Below are positions 36,446 to 45,585 of a DNA stretch of 60,792 bases, one piece after another. Source of the DNA: Mesorhizobium sp. LSJC280B00. GTDB lineage: Bacteria; Pseudomonadota; Alphaproteobacteria; Rhizobiales; Rhizobiaceae. The translations under genes were made by a program, and so were the position numbers. The DNA is taken from contig NZ_AYVL01000009.1 in the NCBI RefSeq assembly GCF_000502835.1, positions 84,502 through 145,293 of the forward strand, read 5' to 3'. Numbering within the stretch: the stretch's first letter is position 1; each line of letters starts with the position of its first letter. Below the pieces are notes generated by a model. The model was given only the letters and a program-made list of their open reading frames with translations, made no database searches and had not been told where the DNA came from.

Positions 36446-37459
36446 ATGTCCGCCGAGCCGCTGAAAACGCTTTTCCATCCGTTCGAGGCCGGTGCTGTTT
36501 CCCTGCCACGAAAGGATGAACGGATACTCTTTCTCGGTGCCGAGCCCGGCTTTCGCTTGCCGGAAGGGTTTGATGCCAAGCTTCATCTTGTCCAAGGCTT
36601 CAGGCCGCACTTTCGCGCCTTGCAGGCGTCCGGCTTCGCGGTCACACCGCAGGTCGAAGGCGAGGCTTTCGACGCGGCATTTGTGCTCGCTGGCCGCCAT
36701 CGCGGCCAAAACGAGTTGCGCGTTGCCGAAGCGGTCGAACGCGCAGCACCAGGCGGGTTGATCGTTGTCGCCGGCAGCAAGGACGATGGAATCGCCAGCC
36801 TGCGCAAGCATGTCGGCGCCCTTGTGCCGCTCGAAGACCACCTGCCGAAGCATCACGGCATTGCCTTCTGGTTTCGCCGGCCGGCCGATACCGTTGCCGC
36901 GGCAACGCTTCGCGCCGCCAATCCGGACTTGGTGGTCGAGGACCGCTTCGGCACGGCCCCAGGCATGTTTTCCTTCGACAAGATCGATGCCGGATCGAAG
37001 CTGCTGGTCGAAAATCTGCCCAACGATCTGCGTGGCAGCGTTGCGGATTTCTGTGCCGGTTGGGGCTATGTCGCCGCCGAAGTCGCCGCCCGCTCACCCG
37101 GCATATCGGCGCTTGACCTTTACGAAGCGGATTTCGAGGCGCTGGAGGCGGCCAAGGCCAATGTCGGCAACACAGGCGTGGGGCCACGTTTCTTCTGGAT
37201 AGATCTTTTGAGCGAACCGGTCGAGCGCCGCTACGACGTGGTCGTCATGAACCCGCCCTTTCACCGCAGCCGGGCGACTGAGCCGGAAATCGGTGCCGGC
37301 ATGATCCGCGCGGCAGGCAAGGCGCTGAAGCCCGGCGGCCGGCTGTTCATGGTGGCAAACCGTCAGCTTCCCTACGAACCGGTGCTGGCGGCCGCCTTCT
37401 CCAGCCATGCGGAGCTCGCCCGCGACGGCATGTTCAAGGTCTTATCGGCGCGACGCTGA
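36446..37459 (+). CDS. rsmC: Class I SAM-dependent methyltransferase, RsmC/RlmG-like
   Basis: 337 residues. An N-terminal inactive methyltransferase-like half (about 1-160) precedes an active C-terminal half with a SAM loop DFCAGWGYVAAEVAA (about 199-213) and the catalytic NPPF motif (VVMNPPFHRS, near 268-277). This two-domain layout is that of RsmC/RlmG, which form m2G at 16S G1207 or 23S G1835. Which base is modified cannot be told from sequence alone. A GTG or ATG start: the ATG at 36446 follows GAGTGGTGA weakly. Confidence 0.82.
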   Translation: MSAEPLKTLFHPFEAGAVSLPRKDERILFLGAEPGFRLPEGFDAKLHLVQGFRPHFRALQASGFAVTPQVEGEAFDAAFVLAGRHRGQNELRVAEAVERAAPGGLIVVAGSKDDGIASLRKHVGALVPLEDHLPKHHGIAFWFRRPADTVAAATLRAANPDLVVEDRFGTAPGMFSFDKIDAGSKLLVENLPNDLRGSVADFCAGWGYVAAEVAARSPGISALDLYEADFEALEAAKANVGNTGVGPRFFWIDLLSEPVERRYDVVVMNPPFHRSRATEPEIGAGMIRAAGKALKPGGRLFMVANRQLPYEPVLAAAFSSHAELARDGMFKVLSARR

Positions 37460-37495
37460 AATCCTGCGGGGCAAGCCGGCGATACGTCGCTCGCG

Positions 37496-38308
37496 CTATT
37501 CCCGCCCGCCGTCGGTCTGCTTCAATTCGTCAAGCGTCGGCATGGAAACGATGTGATAGCCGGAATCGACATAGTGGATTTCGCCGGTGACGCCGGATGA
37601 CAGGTCGGACAGCAAATAGAGCGCGGAGCCGCCGACTTCGTCGATCGTCACTGTACGACGTAGCGGCGAGTTGCGCTGCTGGTAGGAGAACATGTGGCGT
37701 GCGTCGGAAATCCCGGCGCCCGCAAGCGTCCGTACCGGTCCCGCCGATATGCCGTTCACCCTGATGCCGCGCGGGCCGTAGTCGTTGGCGAGATAGCGGA
37801 CGCTGGCCTCCAGCCCCGCCTTGGCGACACCCATAACGTTGTAGTTCGGCATGACACGGACCGAACCAGCATAGGTCAGCGTGATCATCGAACCGCTATC
37901 CTTCATCAATGTGGCGGCGTGACGGGCGATCTCGGTGAAGGAGTAGCAGGAGATCACCATTGTGCGGATGAAGTTGTCGCGGCTCGTGTCGGCGTAGAGG
38001 CCTTTCAGCTCGTTCTTGTCGGAAAAGCCGATGGCATGGACGACGAAATCCAGCCCGCCCCACGCCTTCCCCAAAGTCTCGAAAGTCGCGGCGACCGACA
38101 CGCTGTCCTCGACGTCGCAAGGCACCACCAGGGATGCGCCCAATTTCTCGGCGAGCGGCTTGACCCGGCGCCCGAAGGCCTCGCCCTGATAGGTGAAGGC
38201 GAGGTCCGCGCCATGTTCGGACAGTTTGCGGGCGATACCCCAGGCGATCGAATGATCGTTGGCAACACCCATGACAAGCCCGCGCTTGCCCTTCATCAAT
38301 CCGTCCAT
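37496..38308 (-). CDS. fabI: Enoyl-[acyl-carrier-protein] reductase (NADH)
   Basis: 270 residues from the ATG at 38308 (AAGGA ten bases upstream; a TTG at 38317 sits too close to it). A short-chain-dehydrogenase-like enzyme that reduces enoyl-ACP in each round of fatty acid elongation. NADH-binding GVANDHSIAWGIA (about 14-26), the FabI catalytic YxxxxxxK as YNVMGVAK (about 155-162), and SAGPVRTLAGAGI (near 190-202) are present. The gene lies 13 bp after fabB, so a fabA-fabB-fabI operon is likely. Confidence 0.94.
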   Translation of the reverse strand: MDGLMKGKRGLVMGVANDHSIAWGIARKLSEHGADLAFTYQGEAFGRRVKPLAEKLGASLVVPCDVEDSVSVAATFETLGKAWGGLDFVVHAIGFSDKNELKGLYADTSRDNFIRTMVISCYSFTEIARHAATLMKDSGSMITLTYAGSVRVMPNYNVMGVAKAGLEASVRYLANDYGPRGIRVNGISAGPVRTLAGAGISDARHMFSYQQRNSPLRRTVTIDEVGGSALYLLSDLSSGVTGEIHYVDSGYHIVSMPTLDELKQTDGGRE

Positions 38309-38321
38309 GGTCGGCAAATCC

Positions 38322-39542
38322 TTATGCGGAATAGCGCTGGAAAATCAGCGTTGCGTTGGTGCCACCGAAACCGAACGAATTGGACAAAACGGTGTCGATC
38401 CTTGCATCGTCGATGCGCTTGCGCACGATCGGCATGCCCTCGAATTCCGGATCGAGGTTCTCAATGTGGGCGCTCTCGCCGATGAAGCCGCCTTGCATCA
38501 TCAGGATCGAGTAGATCGATTCCTGCACGCCGGCGGCGCCCAGAGAATGGCCGGTTAGCGATTTGGTCGACGTGATGAAAGGCATCTTCTCGCCGAACAC
38601 CTCGCGGATGGCGCCCATTTCCTTGGAGTCGCCGACCGGCGTCGAGGTGCCGTGCGTATTGATGTAGTCGACCGGCGAGGACACCGTTGCGAGCGCCTGC
38701 TTCATGCAGCGCGCCGCGCCTTCGCCCGACGGCGCCACCATGTCGTAGCCGTCCGATGTCGCGCCATAGCCGACGATCTCGGCATAGATCTTGGCGCCGC
38801 GTGCCTTGGCATGCTCGAGCTCTTCAAGAATCAGCACGCCGGCGCCGCCGGCAATGACGAAACCGTCGCGATCGACGTCGTAGGCGCGTGAGGCGACCGA
38901 TGCCCTGTCGTTGAACTTGGACGACATGGCGCCCATGGCATCGAAGAGATCCGACATCGTCCAGTCGAGATCCTCATGGCCGCCGGCGAAGACGATGTCC
39001 TGCTTGCCCCACTGGATCAGCTCGTAGCCATTGCCGATGCAATGCGCAGACGTCGAGCAGGCCGATGAGATCGAATAGTTGACGCCGTGGATCTTGAACC
39101 AGGTGGCAAGCGTCGCCGACGCGGTCGACGACATCGCTTTTGGCACCGCGAACGGCCCGATCCGCTTGGGGCTGCCGTTTTTGATCGTGGTCTCGGCCGC
39201 CTCGACGATTGCACGGGTCGACGGTCCGCCGGAGCCCATCACGATACCGGTGCGCTCGTTGGTGATGTCGGCCTCGTCGAGGCCGGCGTCTGCGATCGCC
39301 TGGTCCATTGCGACATGGTTCCAGGCAGCACCCTGCGACAGGAACCGCATGGCGCGACGGTCGATCATGCCCGATGGGTCCAGCGTCGGCGCACCCCACA
39401 CCCGGCAACGGAAGCCATGCTCGGCGAAAGAGTCGGAGAAGCTGATGCCGGATCTGGCATCGTGCAGCGAGGTCTGCACCTCGTTGGCATTGTTGCCTAT
39501 CGACGACACGATGCCGAGACCTGTGACTACGACCCGTCTCAT
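38322..39542 (-). CDS. fabB: 3-oxoacyl-[acyl-carrier-protein] synthase I
   Basis: 406 residues from the ATG at 39542, six bases after AAGGAG. A beta-ketoacyl-ACP synthase required for unsaturated fatty acids. The catalytic cysteine is in [12 protein letters not shown] (near 160-170), with [11 protein letters not shown] and [12 protein letters not shown] supplying the two histidines. Pairing with fabA supports FabB over FabF. Downstream fabI starts 13 bp later. Confidence 0.94.
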   Translation of the reverse strand: MRRVVVTGLGIVSSIGNNANEVQTSLHDARSGISFSDSFAEHGFRCRVWGAPTLDPSGMIDRRAMRFLSQGAAWNHVAMDQAIADAGLDEADITNERTGIVMGSGGPSTRAIVEAAETTIKNGSPKRIGPFAVPKAMSSTASATLATWFKIHGVNYSISSACSTSAHCIGNGYELIQWGKQDIVFAGGHEDLDWTMSDLFDAMGAMSSKFNDRASVASRAYDVDRDGFVIAGGAGVLILEELEHAKARGAKIYAEIVGYGATSDGYDMVAPSGEGAARCMKQALATVSSPVDYINTHGTSTPVGDSKEMGAIREVFGEKMPFITSTKSLTGHSLGAAGVQESIYSILMMQGGFIGESAHIENLDPEFEGMPIVRKRIDDARIDTVLSNSFGFGGTNATLIFQRYSA

Positions 39543-39665
39543 TCGCAACTCCTTCCAGCGCGGACCCCGAACCTGAAATCAATTTCCGGAATGGAACCAT
39601 GCGCAAAATTAAAGTGCTACAGCGTTCATCAGACGTCAAAGACGTCGTACTGTAGGGTCTTCGTT

Positions 39666-40184
39666 TCAGACGGCGGCCGATTGCTTGGACAGACCGACCT
39701 TCAGATCCGTTGCCGCGTATATGGGCTCGCCATCTGCCTTCAGCCAGCCATCGGCGATGCCAAGCACAAGCCGACCGCGCATCACTCGCTTGAAGTCGAC
39801 GCCATACTCCACCTTCTTGACCGAAGGCGTGACCATGCCTTTGAACCTCACCTCACCGGTCGACAGCGCCATCCCCTTGCCGGGTTCACCGAGCCATCCG
39901 AGATAGAACCCCGTCAACTGCCACATGGCGTCCAGGCCTAGGCATCCTGGCATGATCGGATTACCGATGAAATGGCAGGCGAAAAACCACAAATCCGGCT
40001 TGATATCGAATTCCGCGCGGATGAAACCCTTGTCGAACGCACCGCCGGTCTCGCTGATCTCGGTGATGCGGTCGAACATCAGCATCGGCGGATAGGGCAG
40101 CTGCGCATTTCCCGGTCCGAACAGCTCGCCGCGGGCGCAGGCAAGCAATTCCTCGTAACCGTAGCTGGATTTCGAACCCGCCAT
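39666..40184 (-). CDS. fabA: 3-hydroxydecanoyl-[acyl-carrier-protein] dehydratase/isomerase
   Basis: 172 residues from the ATG at 40184 ([10 protein letters not shown]); a longer frame to 40244 lacks conservation. FabA dehydrates 3-hydroxydecanoyl-ACP and isomerises the double bond, the branch point for unsaturated fatty acids. The catalytic histidine is in [20 protein letters not shown] (near 67-86), with the active aspartate at its end. The upstream region (40185-40424) is shared with the divergent irr promoter; no clear operator was identified there. Confidence 0.95.
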   Translation of the reverse strand: MAGSKSSYGYEELLACARGELFGPGNAQLPYPPMLMFDRITEISETGGAFDKGFIRAEFDIKPDLWFFACHFIGNPIMPGCLGLDAMWQLTGFYLGWLGEPGKGMALSTGEVRFKGMVTPSVKKVEYGVDFKRVMRGRLVLGIADGWLKADGEPIYAATDLKVGLSKQSAAV

Positions 40185-40424
40185 CAATCTCGTCCCCGTG
40201 ATCGTCCCGGGCGATAGGCGCCCTTGTCGGTGGTTTCCTAACACAATCTGTTTCAGGCCGGAAACCGGCGCTTGCGCTTAACCTGCCCGTCTGCCCGGGT
40301 CAATGCGCGCTATTGATCGCATTCGGTCGACAGAATATATGTCAGGACACGTCCAGTTTCGGCAGATGCTCAATTTCTGCCATTTTGGACCTGTCTGAGG
40401 CGGAACTGTGAGCGCGACGGATAG

Positions 40425-40856
40425 ATGGATCTGGGTTGCCGGAAGGATAATGTCGCTGTGGACAAGCGGGTTCGCGAGGCCGGTCTGAGGCCGACACGCC
40501 AGCGCATCGCGCTGGCCGATCTGCTTTTCGCCAAGGGCGACCGCCATCTTTCGGCCGAGGAACTGCACGAGGAGGCGCTTGCCGCCGGCGTGCCGGTGTC
40601 TCTGGCCACCGTCTACAATGCTCTGCACCAGTTTACCCAGGCCGGTCTTCTGCGCATCCTTGCCGTCGAGGGATCGAAGACTTATTTCGACACCAACACC
40701 TCCGATCACCATCATTTCTATATCGAGGGCGAAAACAGGATCTTCGATATCGACAGCGGCCCGGTGACGGTTTCCAACCTGCCGGAACCGCCGGAGGGCA
40801 TGGAGATCGCCAATGTCGATATCGTGGTGAGACTGCGTCCGAAACGCTGCGACTGA
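40425..40856 (+). CDS. irr: Iron response regulator Irr (Fur family)
   Basis: 143 residues. Irr is a Fur-like regulator of Rhizobiales, active in low iron or haem, that binds the iron control element. The winged helix covers about 15-80 (GLRPTRQRIALADLLFAKGD, then VSLATVYNALHQFTQAGLLR). The Irr-specific haem-sensing run HHH is at SDHHHFYIEGE (about 90-100). No N-terminal CP haem-regulatory motif like that of Bradyrhizobium is present. Divergence from fabA is a typical rhizobial arrangement. A matching operator occurs at 7087 in this window. Confidence 0.93.
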   Translation: MDLGCRKDNVAVDKRVREAGLRPTRQRIALADLLFAKGDRHLSAEELHEEALAAGVPVSLATVYNALHQFTQAGLLRILAVEGSKTYFDTNTSDHHHFYIEGENRIFDIDSGPVTVSNLPEPPEGMEIANVDIVVRLRPKRCD

Positions 40857-40866
40857 CCGGCGCCTT

Positions 40867-41226
40867 ATGAAATTCCTGGATTTGACGCTCCGGCTCGAAT
40901 GGGTCGCCGTCGCGGTGGCGGCTCTTGTCTTCTATGCAATCGCCGGTGTTTCCTGGTGGCTGTTTGCCGTGCTCATTCTGGCGCCCGACCTGTCGATGCT
41001 GGGTTACATGGCCGGGCCGCGCGTCGGCGCCGTCGCCTACAACGCCTTGCACATACTGATCTTGCCCGTTCTGCTGGCGCTTGTCGGCAGCGTCTTTGAC
41101 AATGCAATGGCGATAGCTGTCGCGCTGATCTGGATCGCCCACATCGCCATCGACCGCGCTCTGGGCTATGGTTTGAAGCTGTCGAGCAGTTTCCAGGATA
41201 CCCATCTCGGCCGCATCGGCCGCTAA
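40867..41226 (+). CDS. DUF4260 membrane protein
   Basis: 119 residues, three to four membrane helices (about 10-45 as a hydrophobic pair, 58-80 and 82-105). The conserved LAPDLSMLGYMAGPRVGAVA (about 40-59) and IDRALGYGLKLSSSFQDTHL (near 94-113) match the DUF4260 family, whose function is unknown. It starts 10 bp after irr, so co-transcription is likely; whether it relates to iron is open. Confidence 0.85.
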   Translation: MKFLDLTLRLEWVAVAVAALVFYAIAGVSWWLFAVLILAPDLSMLGYMAGPRVGAVAYNALHILILPVLLALVGSVFDNAMAIAVALIWIAHIAIDRALGYGLKLSSSFQDTHLGRIGR

Positions 41227-41306
41227 ACCATCCCCGAACCGAAGATCAGCGAAACAAATGCCGATCCGGTGCTTGCAGCGCTGGCCTGACCTCCGGTTCG
41301 GAAAGG

Positions 41307-41864
41307 TCAGTTCTTGACCTTTTCGCCGGGATAGGCACCCCAGACGAGCGACTGTGCGAGCCAGCCGGTATGGCCGTCGAAGGTCATTTCGCACCATTGG
41401 CCATCGCAGGACTTGATCGTGCCCATTACCCCCGGTTCGAGGATCGCGATGACGCCTGCATCTTTTGCCGGGTCGTCAAGGAGGTTGACGCGAGCGTCCT
41501 TGCCGCGCTGCCAGGGGGCGACGATCGCCGTGCGACGGCCCGAAAGCAGCGACTGATTGATCCAGCCTTCCGAGCCGTCGGCATCACGCACACGGCGCCA
41601 CGTATCGAACTCCTGGATGATCTCCATCGGCAGGCCTGGCTTCATATACATCCAGTCGACGGAATAATTGACGCCCGGCCCAACGCGCGAGTTGACGCGG
41701 CCGGATTTCAGGCTGACGAAGCGCGGCAGCGGCAAGCCGCTTGGTCCGAGCGTGACGCTCTGGGCGGGTGCGGCGGCACTTTGCGCCATCACCAGTGGGC
41801 TATGGATGAGAGCGCCGAGGAATGCTGCACTGAGGGTCAGGCGGAGCGACGCGAAACCAGACAC
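41307..41864 (-). CDS. Exported SH3-domain protein
   Basis: 185 residues from a GTG at 41864 with a good AAAGGA site six bases upstream; an ATG at 41906 would add 14 residues but has a poor site. The shorter start begins directly with a signal peptide (FASLRLTLSAAFLGALIHSP, cleaved near VMA). Two bacterial SH3-type repeats follow: one around LKSGRVNSRVGPGVNYSVDW and a second around RTAIVAPWQRGKDARVNLLD to VWGAYPGEKVKN. Such proteins may bind peptidoglycan or other ligands; the specific role is unknown. Confidence 0.85.
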   Translation of the reverse strand: MSGFASLRLTLSAAFLGALIHSPLVMAQSAAAPAQSVTLGPSGLPLPRFVSLKSGRVNSRVGPGVNYSVDWMYMKPGLPMEIIQEFDTWRRVRDADGSEGWINQSLLSGRRTAIVAPWQRGKDARVNLLDDPAKDAGVIAILEPGVMGTIKSCDGQWCEMTFDGHTGWLAQSLVWGAYPGEKVKN

Positions 41865-42021
41865 TTTCGTTCCTTTCGGCGCCCACCCATCGGCCTTCGC
41901 GCCCATTTTTCTTTGTCTTCGGCGGAACCGCTTGTTACATGGATGACCGGTACCGCGATCGGCTCTCAGTTTCGCCGTTCTTGGTTAAAGAGGTCTCAAC
42001 GAGATCGAGTTCGAGGAAACA

Positions 42022-43023
42022 ATGGCAGGCAAAAAGAAGCCCCTCGTCGTCATCACGCGCAAGTTGCCCGACCTAGTCGAGACCCGCATGCGCGAGTTGT
42101 TCGACGCCCGCTTGAATGTGGAGGACAGGCCGATGACGCAGCCGGAACTGGTGGCGGCGGTCAAGGAGGCCGACGTGCTGGTGCCGACTGTGACCGACAA
42201 TATCGACGCGGCGCTGATTGCCCAGGCCGGCGACAACCTCAAGCTGATCGCCAACTTCGGCAATGGCGTCGACAAGATCGACGTTGCGGCAGCGGCCAAG
42301 AAAGGCATCACCGTCACCAACACGCCGAACGTGTTGACCGAAGATACGGCCGACATGACCATGGCGCTGATGCTGGCCGTACCGCGGCGGCTGGCCGAAG
42401 GCGCCAACGTGCTGACCGGCGATAAGAAATGGGCGGGCTGGTCGCCGACCTGGATGCTCGGCCGTCGCATCTGGGGCAAACGGCTCGGCATTGTCGGCAT
42501 GGGTCGCATCGGCACTGCCGTCGCCAGGCGCGCCAAGGCCTTTGGCCTCTCGATCCACTACCACAACCGCCACCGCGTGCTGCCGGCAATCGAGGAGGAG
42601 TTGGAAGCCACGTATTGGGAAAGCCTCGACCAGATGCTTGCCCGTATGGACATTATCTCGGTCAATTGCCCATCGACACCGGCAACTTTCCATCTGCTTT
42701 CGGCACGGCGGCTGGCGCTTCTGCAACCGTCCGCTTACATAGTCAACACCGCGCGCGGAGATATCATCGATGAGGAATCGCTGATCAAGCTCATCCATGA
42801 CGGCAAGATCGCCGGCGCCGGCCTCGACGTCTACGAGCACGAGCCGGCGCTGAACAGCAAGCTGCTGAAGCTTGCCCACAAAGGCAAGGTCGTGCTGTTG
42901 CCGCATATGGGTTCGGCGACGCTCGAAGGCCGTATCGACATGGGCGAGAAGGTGATCATCAATATCCGCGCCTTCTTCGATGGTCATCGCCCGCCCGACC
43001 GCGTGCTGCCGTTGAGGGCGTGA
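42022..43023 (+). CDS. D-isomer-specific 2-hydroxyacid dehydrogenase (glyoxylate/hydroxypyruvate reductase type)
   Basis: 333 residues. NAD(P)-dependent reductase of the D-2-hydroxyacid family. The dinucleotide loop is GMGRIGTAVARRAKAFG (about 159-175). Catalytic residues are an arginine in NTARGDIIDEE (near 242-252), a glutamate in GLDVYEHEPA, and the histidine in VLLPHMGSATLE (near 293-304). Members include glyoxylate reductase (gyaR) and formate-type paralogues; the substrate is not fixed by sequence. Transcribed alone, divergent from the SH3 gene. Confidence 0.9.
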   Translation: MAGKKKPLVVITRKLPDLVETRMRELFDARLNVEDRPMTQPELVAAVKEADVLVPTVTDNIDAALIAQAGDNLKLIANFGNGVDKIDVAAAAKKGITVTNTPNVLTEDTADMTMALMLAVPRRLAEGANVLTGDKKWAGWSPTWMLGRRIWGKRLGIVGMGRIGTAVARRAKAFGLSIHYHNRHRVLPAIEEELEATYWESLDQMLARMDIISVNCPSTPATFHLLSARRLALLQPSAYIVNTARGDIIDEESLIKLIHDGKIAGAGLDVYEHEPALNSKLLKLAHKGKVVLLPHMGSATLEGRIDMGEKVIINIRAFFDGHRPPDRVLPLRA

Positions 43024-43087
43024 CCTGCCGTCACGCCGACACGGTCTTGCCGCGGCAACCGCGCGTTCGTCGTTGGATAGCGTTGGC

Positions 43088-43576
43088 TTACGAAAACGCC
43101 TTGCGCATGGTGATTGAGGTCGGCCGCTCGTAGCCCTTGTGCGCTGTCCGTTCGGTTTCACGAAAACCGAGGCGGGCAAAGGCTGCGTGATTTCCGGTCA
43201 GCTCGATCCGGGTCTGGAGCTCGATGGCGGTCCTGTTGTGGCTGCGGGCAAGATCTTCGACGGCCTGCATCAGCTGTTTTCCAATGCCTTGTCCCTGAAG
43301 AACCGGCTCGACCGCGAGCTTTCCAACATAGAGCTCGTCTGCGCGCTTCAGGATGAAGACGCAACCGACGATCTCGTTTTCCTTCAGCGCCAGGAATGCT
43401 GTCTCCTCCAGCGCTCTAGCCCTGAGATTTTCAACGGTGAGCCGATGCGCCGAGGACGGCGGGTCAATAACCCCGTCCATAAAGGCGAAGGCCCGCATGA
43501 CCAGCGCCAGCACCTCGTCCCAACGGTCGAAATCGGCCGCAAGCTGCACGGTGGAAACGTCGGCAGGCAGGCTCAC
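43088..43576 (-). CDS. GNAT family N-acetyltransferase
   Basis: 162 residues from a GTG at 43576 that overlaps the upstream MoeB stop (GTGA). The GNAT acetyl-CoA motif is VLQGQGIGKQLMQAVEDLA (about 96-114), followed by ELTGNHAAFARLGFRETERT (about 124-143). The acceptor is unknown. The overlap means it is translated after moeB in the same transcript, but a functional connection is not established. Confidence 0.9.
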   Translation of the reverse strand: MSLPADVSTVQLAADFDRWDEVLALVMRAFAFMDGVIDPPSSAHRLTVENLRARALEETAFLALKENEIVGCVFILKRADELYVGKLAVEPVLQGQGIGKQLMQAVEDLARSHNRTAIELQTRIELTGNHAAFARLGFRETERTAHKGYERPTSITMRKAFS

Positions 43577-44334
43577 GGGCTGGTTCGCTTGTAGCGGATC
43601 GTGTCGAAGCGTGCCGCCAGCGCATCGTAGAGCAGCAGTCGTCCGACCAGCGGCTCGCCAATCCCGGTGATCAGCTTGATCGCTTCCATGGCTTGCAGCG
43701 TGCCGATGACCCCGGTCAGCGCGCCGACAATGCCGGCCACCGCGCAGGATGGCACCAGTCCCGGCGGCGGCGCCTCGGGAAAGAGATCGCGGTAGCTTGG
43801 GTTCAACTTGCCGTCCGGGCCGGTTTCGAATGGCTTCAGTACGGTGACCGAGCCGTCGAAGCGGCCAACGGCGGCATGCACGAGCGGCCGGCTTTCCGCG
43901 GCGCAGGCGTCGGCCACCGCGTAGCGTGTCTCGAAATTGTCGGAGCCGTCAACGACGATGTCATAACGGGCAATGAGGGTAGGGGCGTTGTCCACGGTCA
44001 GCCTGAAATTGTGCTCTTCCACGACGACGTTTGGATTGATGCGGATGATCGCCGCTCTGGCGCTGTCGGTTTTCGCCACCCCGACATCGCCCGTGGCGTG
44101 GATCACTTGTCGTTGCAGGTTGGAAAGCGAAACGATGTCGTCGTCGACGATACCGAGAGTGCCAATCCCTGCGGCGGCGAGATATTCGAGCACCGGCGCT
44201 CCCAATCCGCCGGCGCCAATGACGAGCACCCGCGCCCGCTTCAGCCGCTGCTGGCCGGCGCCGCCGATCTCGGGCAGCACGATGTGGCGGGCGTAGCGTT
44301 CGAGCTCTTCATCGGTGAGGGCGGCTGTGATCAT
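43573..44334 (-). CDS. moeB: MoeB/ThiF-type E1-like adenylyltransferase lacking the zinc cysteines
   Basis: 253 residues from the ATG at 44334; a TTG at 44376 is less likely. The enzyme should adenylate the C-terminal glycine of a ubiquitin-like sulfur carrier (MoaD or ThiS). The ATP site GAGGLGAPVLEYLAAAGIG (about 38-56), DDDIVSLSNLQRQ (about 61-73) and SDNFETRYAV match. The two zinc CxxC pairs are missing: the first appears as SYRDLFPEAPPP where family members have CYRCLFP, and no second pair occurs near the C-terminus. PSCAVAG retains a single cysteine. The GNAT gene overlaps its 3' end. Confidence 0.88.
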   Translation of the reverse strand: MITAALTDEELERYARHIVLPEIGGAGQQRLKRARVLVIGAGGLGAPVLEYLAAAGIGTLGIVDDDIVSLSNLQRQVIHATGDVGVAKTDSARAAIIRINPNVVVEEHNFRLTVDNAPTLIARYDIVVDGSDNFETRYAVADACAAESRPLVHAAVGRFDGSVTVLKPFETGPDGKLNPSYRDLFPEAPPPGLVPSCAVAGIVGALTGVIGTLQAMEAIKLITGIGEPLVGRLLLYDALAARFDTIRYKRTSP

Positions 44335-44410
44335 CGCCGGACCATATAACGGAGGAAAAAGCTTGTCAGGCGTCAATGCATGCAGCTCAGAAATGCGCCA
44401 TGGACGAAAT

Positions 44411-45559
44411 TCAAATGGTCGGCCCGACCTTGCCGTGATCGACGGTCAGGAATTGCGCGCGTCCCTTGAGGCTGTCAAACAACGCGGCATCGGTCCCGGT
44501 CATGAAGGCCTGGCAGTTTAGTTCCTCCAGGATCGAGAACAAGGCCGCCCGTCGACCGCCGTCGAGATGGGCGGCGATCTCGTCGAGCAGCAGGATCGGT
44601 GTCATGCCCGACATCTCGCCGGTTAGCCGCGCATGCGACAAGACAATGCCGACCAGCAGCGCCTTCTGCTCGCCGGTCGAACAGAGCTCGGCCGGCATCG
44701 CCTTGGGCCGGTGGCGCACCACGAGGTCGGAACGGTGCGGGCCGTCGAGCGTGCGTCCGGCGGTGCGGTCGCGGTCGCGCCCCTGGGCAAGCGCACGACG
44801 GAACCGTTCCTCTACGTCGACGGCCGGCAAAATACCGAGTTCGCCTTCCAGTTCGCCAGAGATGCCGATGTCGGCTTGCGGAAACGGTCCGTCGCCGGGC
44901 AGCCGGTCGATCATGGCGGCGAGCAGGCGCACCAGTTCGGCACGCGCCGCGGCAATCGCCACGCCGGTCTCGGCCATTTGCATCTCGATCGCATCGAACC
45001 AGGCACCGTCGCGTGAACCGTCGGCGAGCAGTCTGTTGCGGCCGCGCATTGCCTTTTCGTAGTCAAGCGCGCGCTGGCCGTGGCCAGGATCGATCGCCAG
45101 CACCAGCCGGTCTAGGAAGCGCCGGCGGTCGGCAGCCGGCCCGGGGAACAGGCCGTCCATCGCCGGTGTCAGCCAGACCACGCGCAGCCATTCCAGCATG
45201 TCTTCGGCTGAGCGTGCCGTCGCGCCGTTGATCCGCACCCGCCGGCCGGCTTCGCCGTCGCTGCCCGATATTCCGGTACCGATCTCGACCTGGCCTTCCG
45301 GCCCGTCAAGCCGGGCATGCAGCGCAAAGCCACCGTCGCCGCCTTCGCGCGCCACCTCGGAATAGGGTGCGCGGCGCAGGCCGCGGCCCGGCGTGAGCAG
45401 CGAGATCGCTTCAAGCAGATTGGTCTTGCCGGCGCCATTGTCGCCGGAGAAAACCACAGCGCCGGGATCAAGGTCGATTGCCAACGCCGCATAGTTGCGG
45501 AAATTCGTAAGTGTGAGCTTACTTATGTACGTCTGCTGCGGTTTTGCAGATCTGGTCAC
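44411..45559 (-). CDS. recF: DNA replication and repair protein RecF
   Basis: 382 residues from a GTG at 45559. RecF is an SMC-like ATPase that loads RecA at gaps with RecO and RecR. Walker A is GDNGAGKT (39-46), the signature STGEQKALLVGIVLSHA (near 292-308) and Walker B ILLLDEIAAHLD are present. It lies 26 bp downstream of dnaN on the same strand, as in many bacteria. Its C-terminus ends at MoeB with a spacer of 76 bp. Confidence 0.95.
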   Translation of the reverse strand: MTRSAKPQQTYISKLTLTNFRNYAALAIDLDPGAVVFSGDNGAGKTNLLEAISLLTPGRGLRRAPYSEVAREGGDGGFALHARLDGPEGQVEIGTGISGSDGEAGRRVRINGATARSAEDMLEWLRVVWLTPAMDGLFPGPAADRRRFLDRLVLAIDPGHGQRALDYEKAMRGRNRLLADGSRDGAWFDAIEMQMAETGVAIAAARAELVRLLAAMIDRLPGDGPFPQADIGISGELEGELGILPAVDVEERFRRALAQGRDRDRTAGRTLDGPHRSDLVVRHRPKAMPAELCSTGEQKALLVGIVLSHARLTGEMSGMTPILLLDEIAAHLDGGRRAALFSILEELNCQAFMTGTDAALFDSLKGRAQFLTVDHGKVGPTI

Positions 45560-45585
45560 GACAGCAAGATGGCCCCGTTCGGGCC

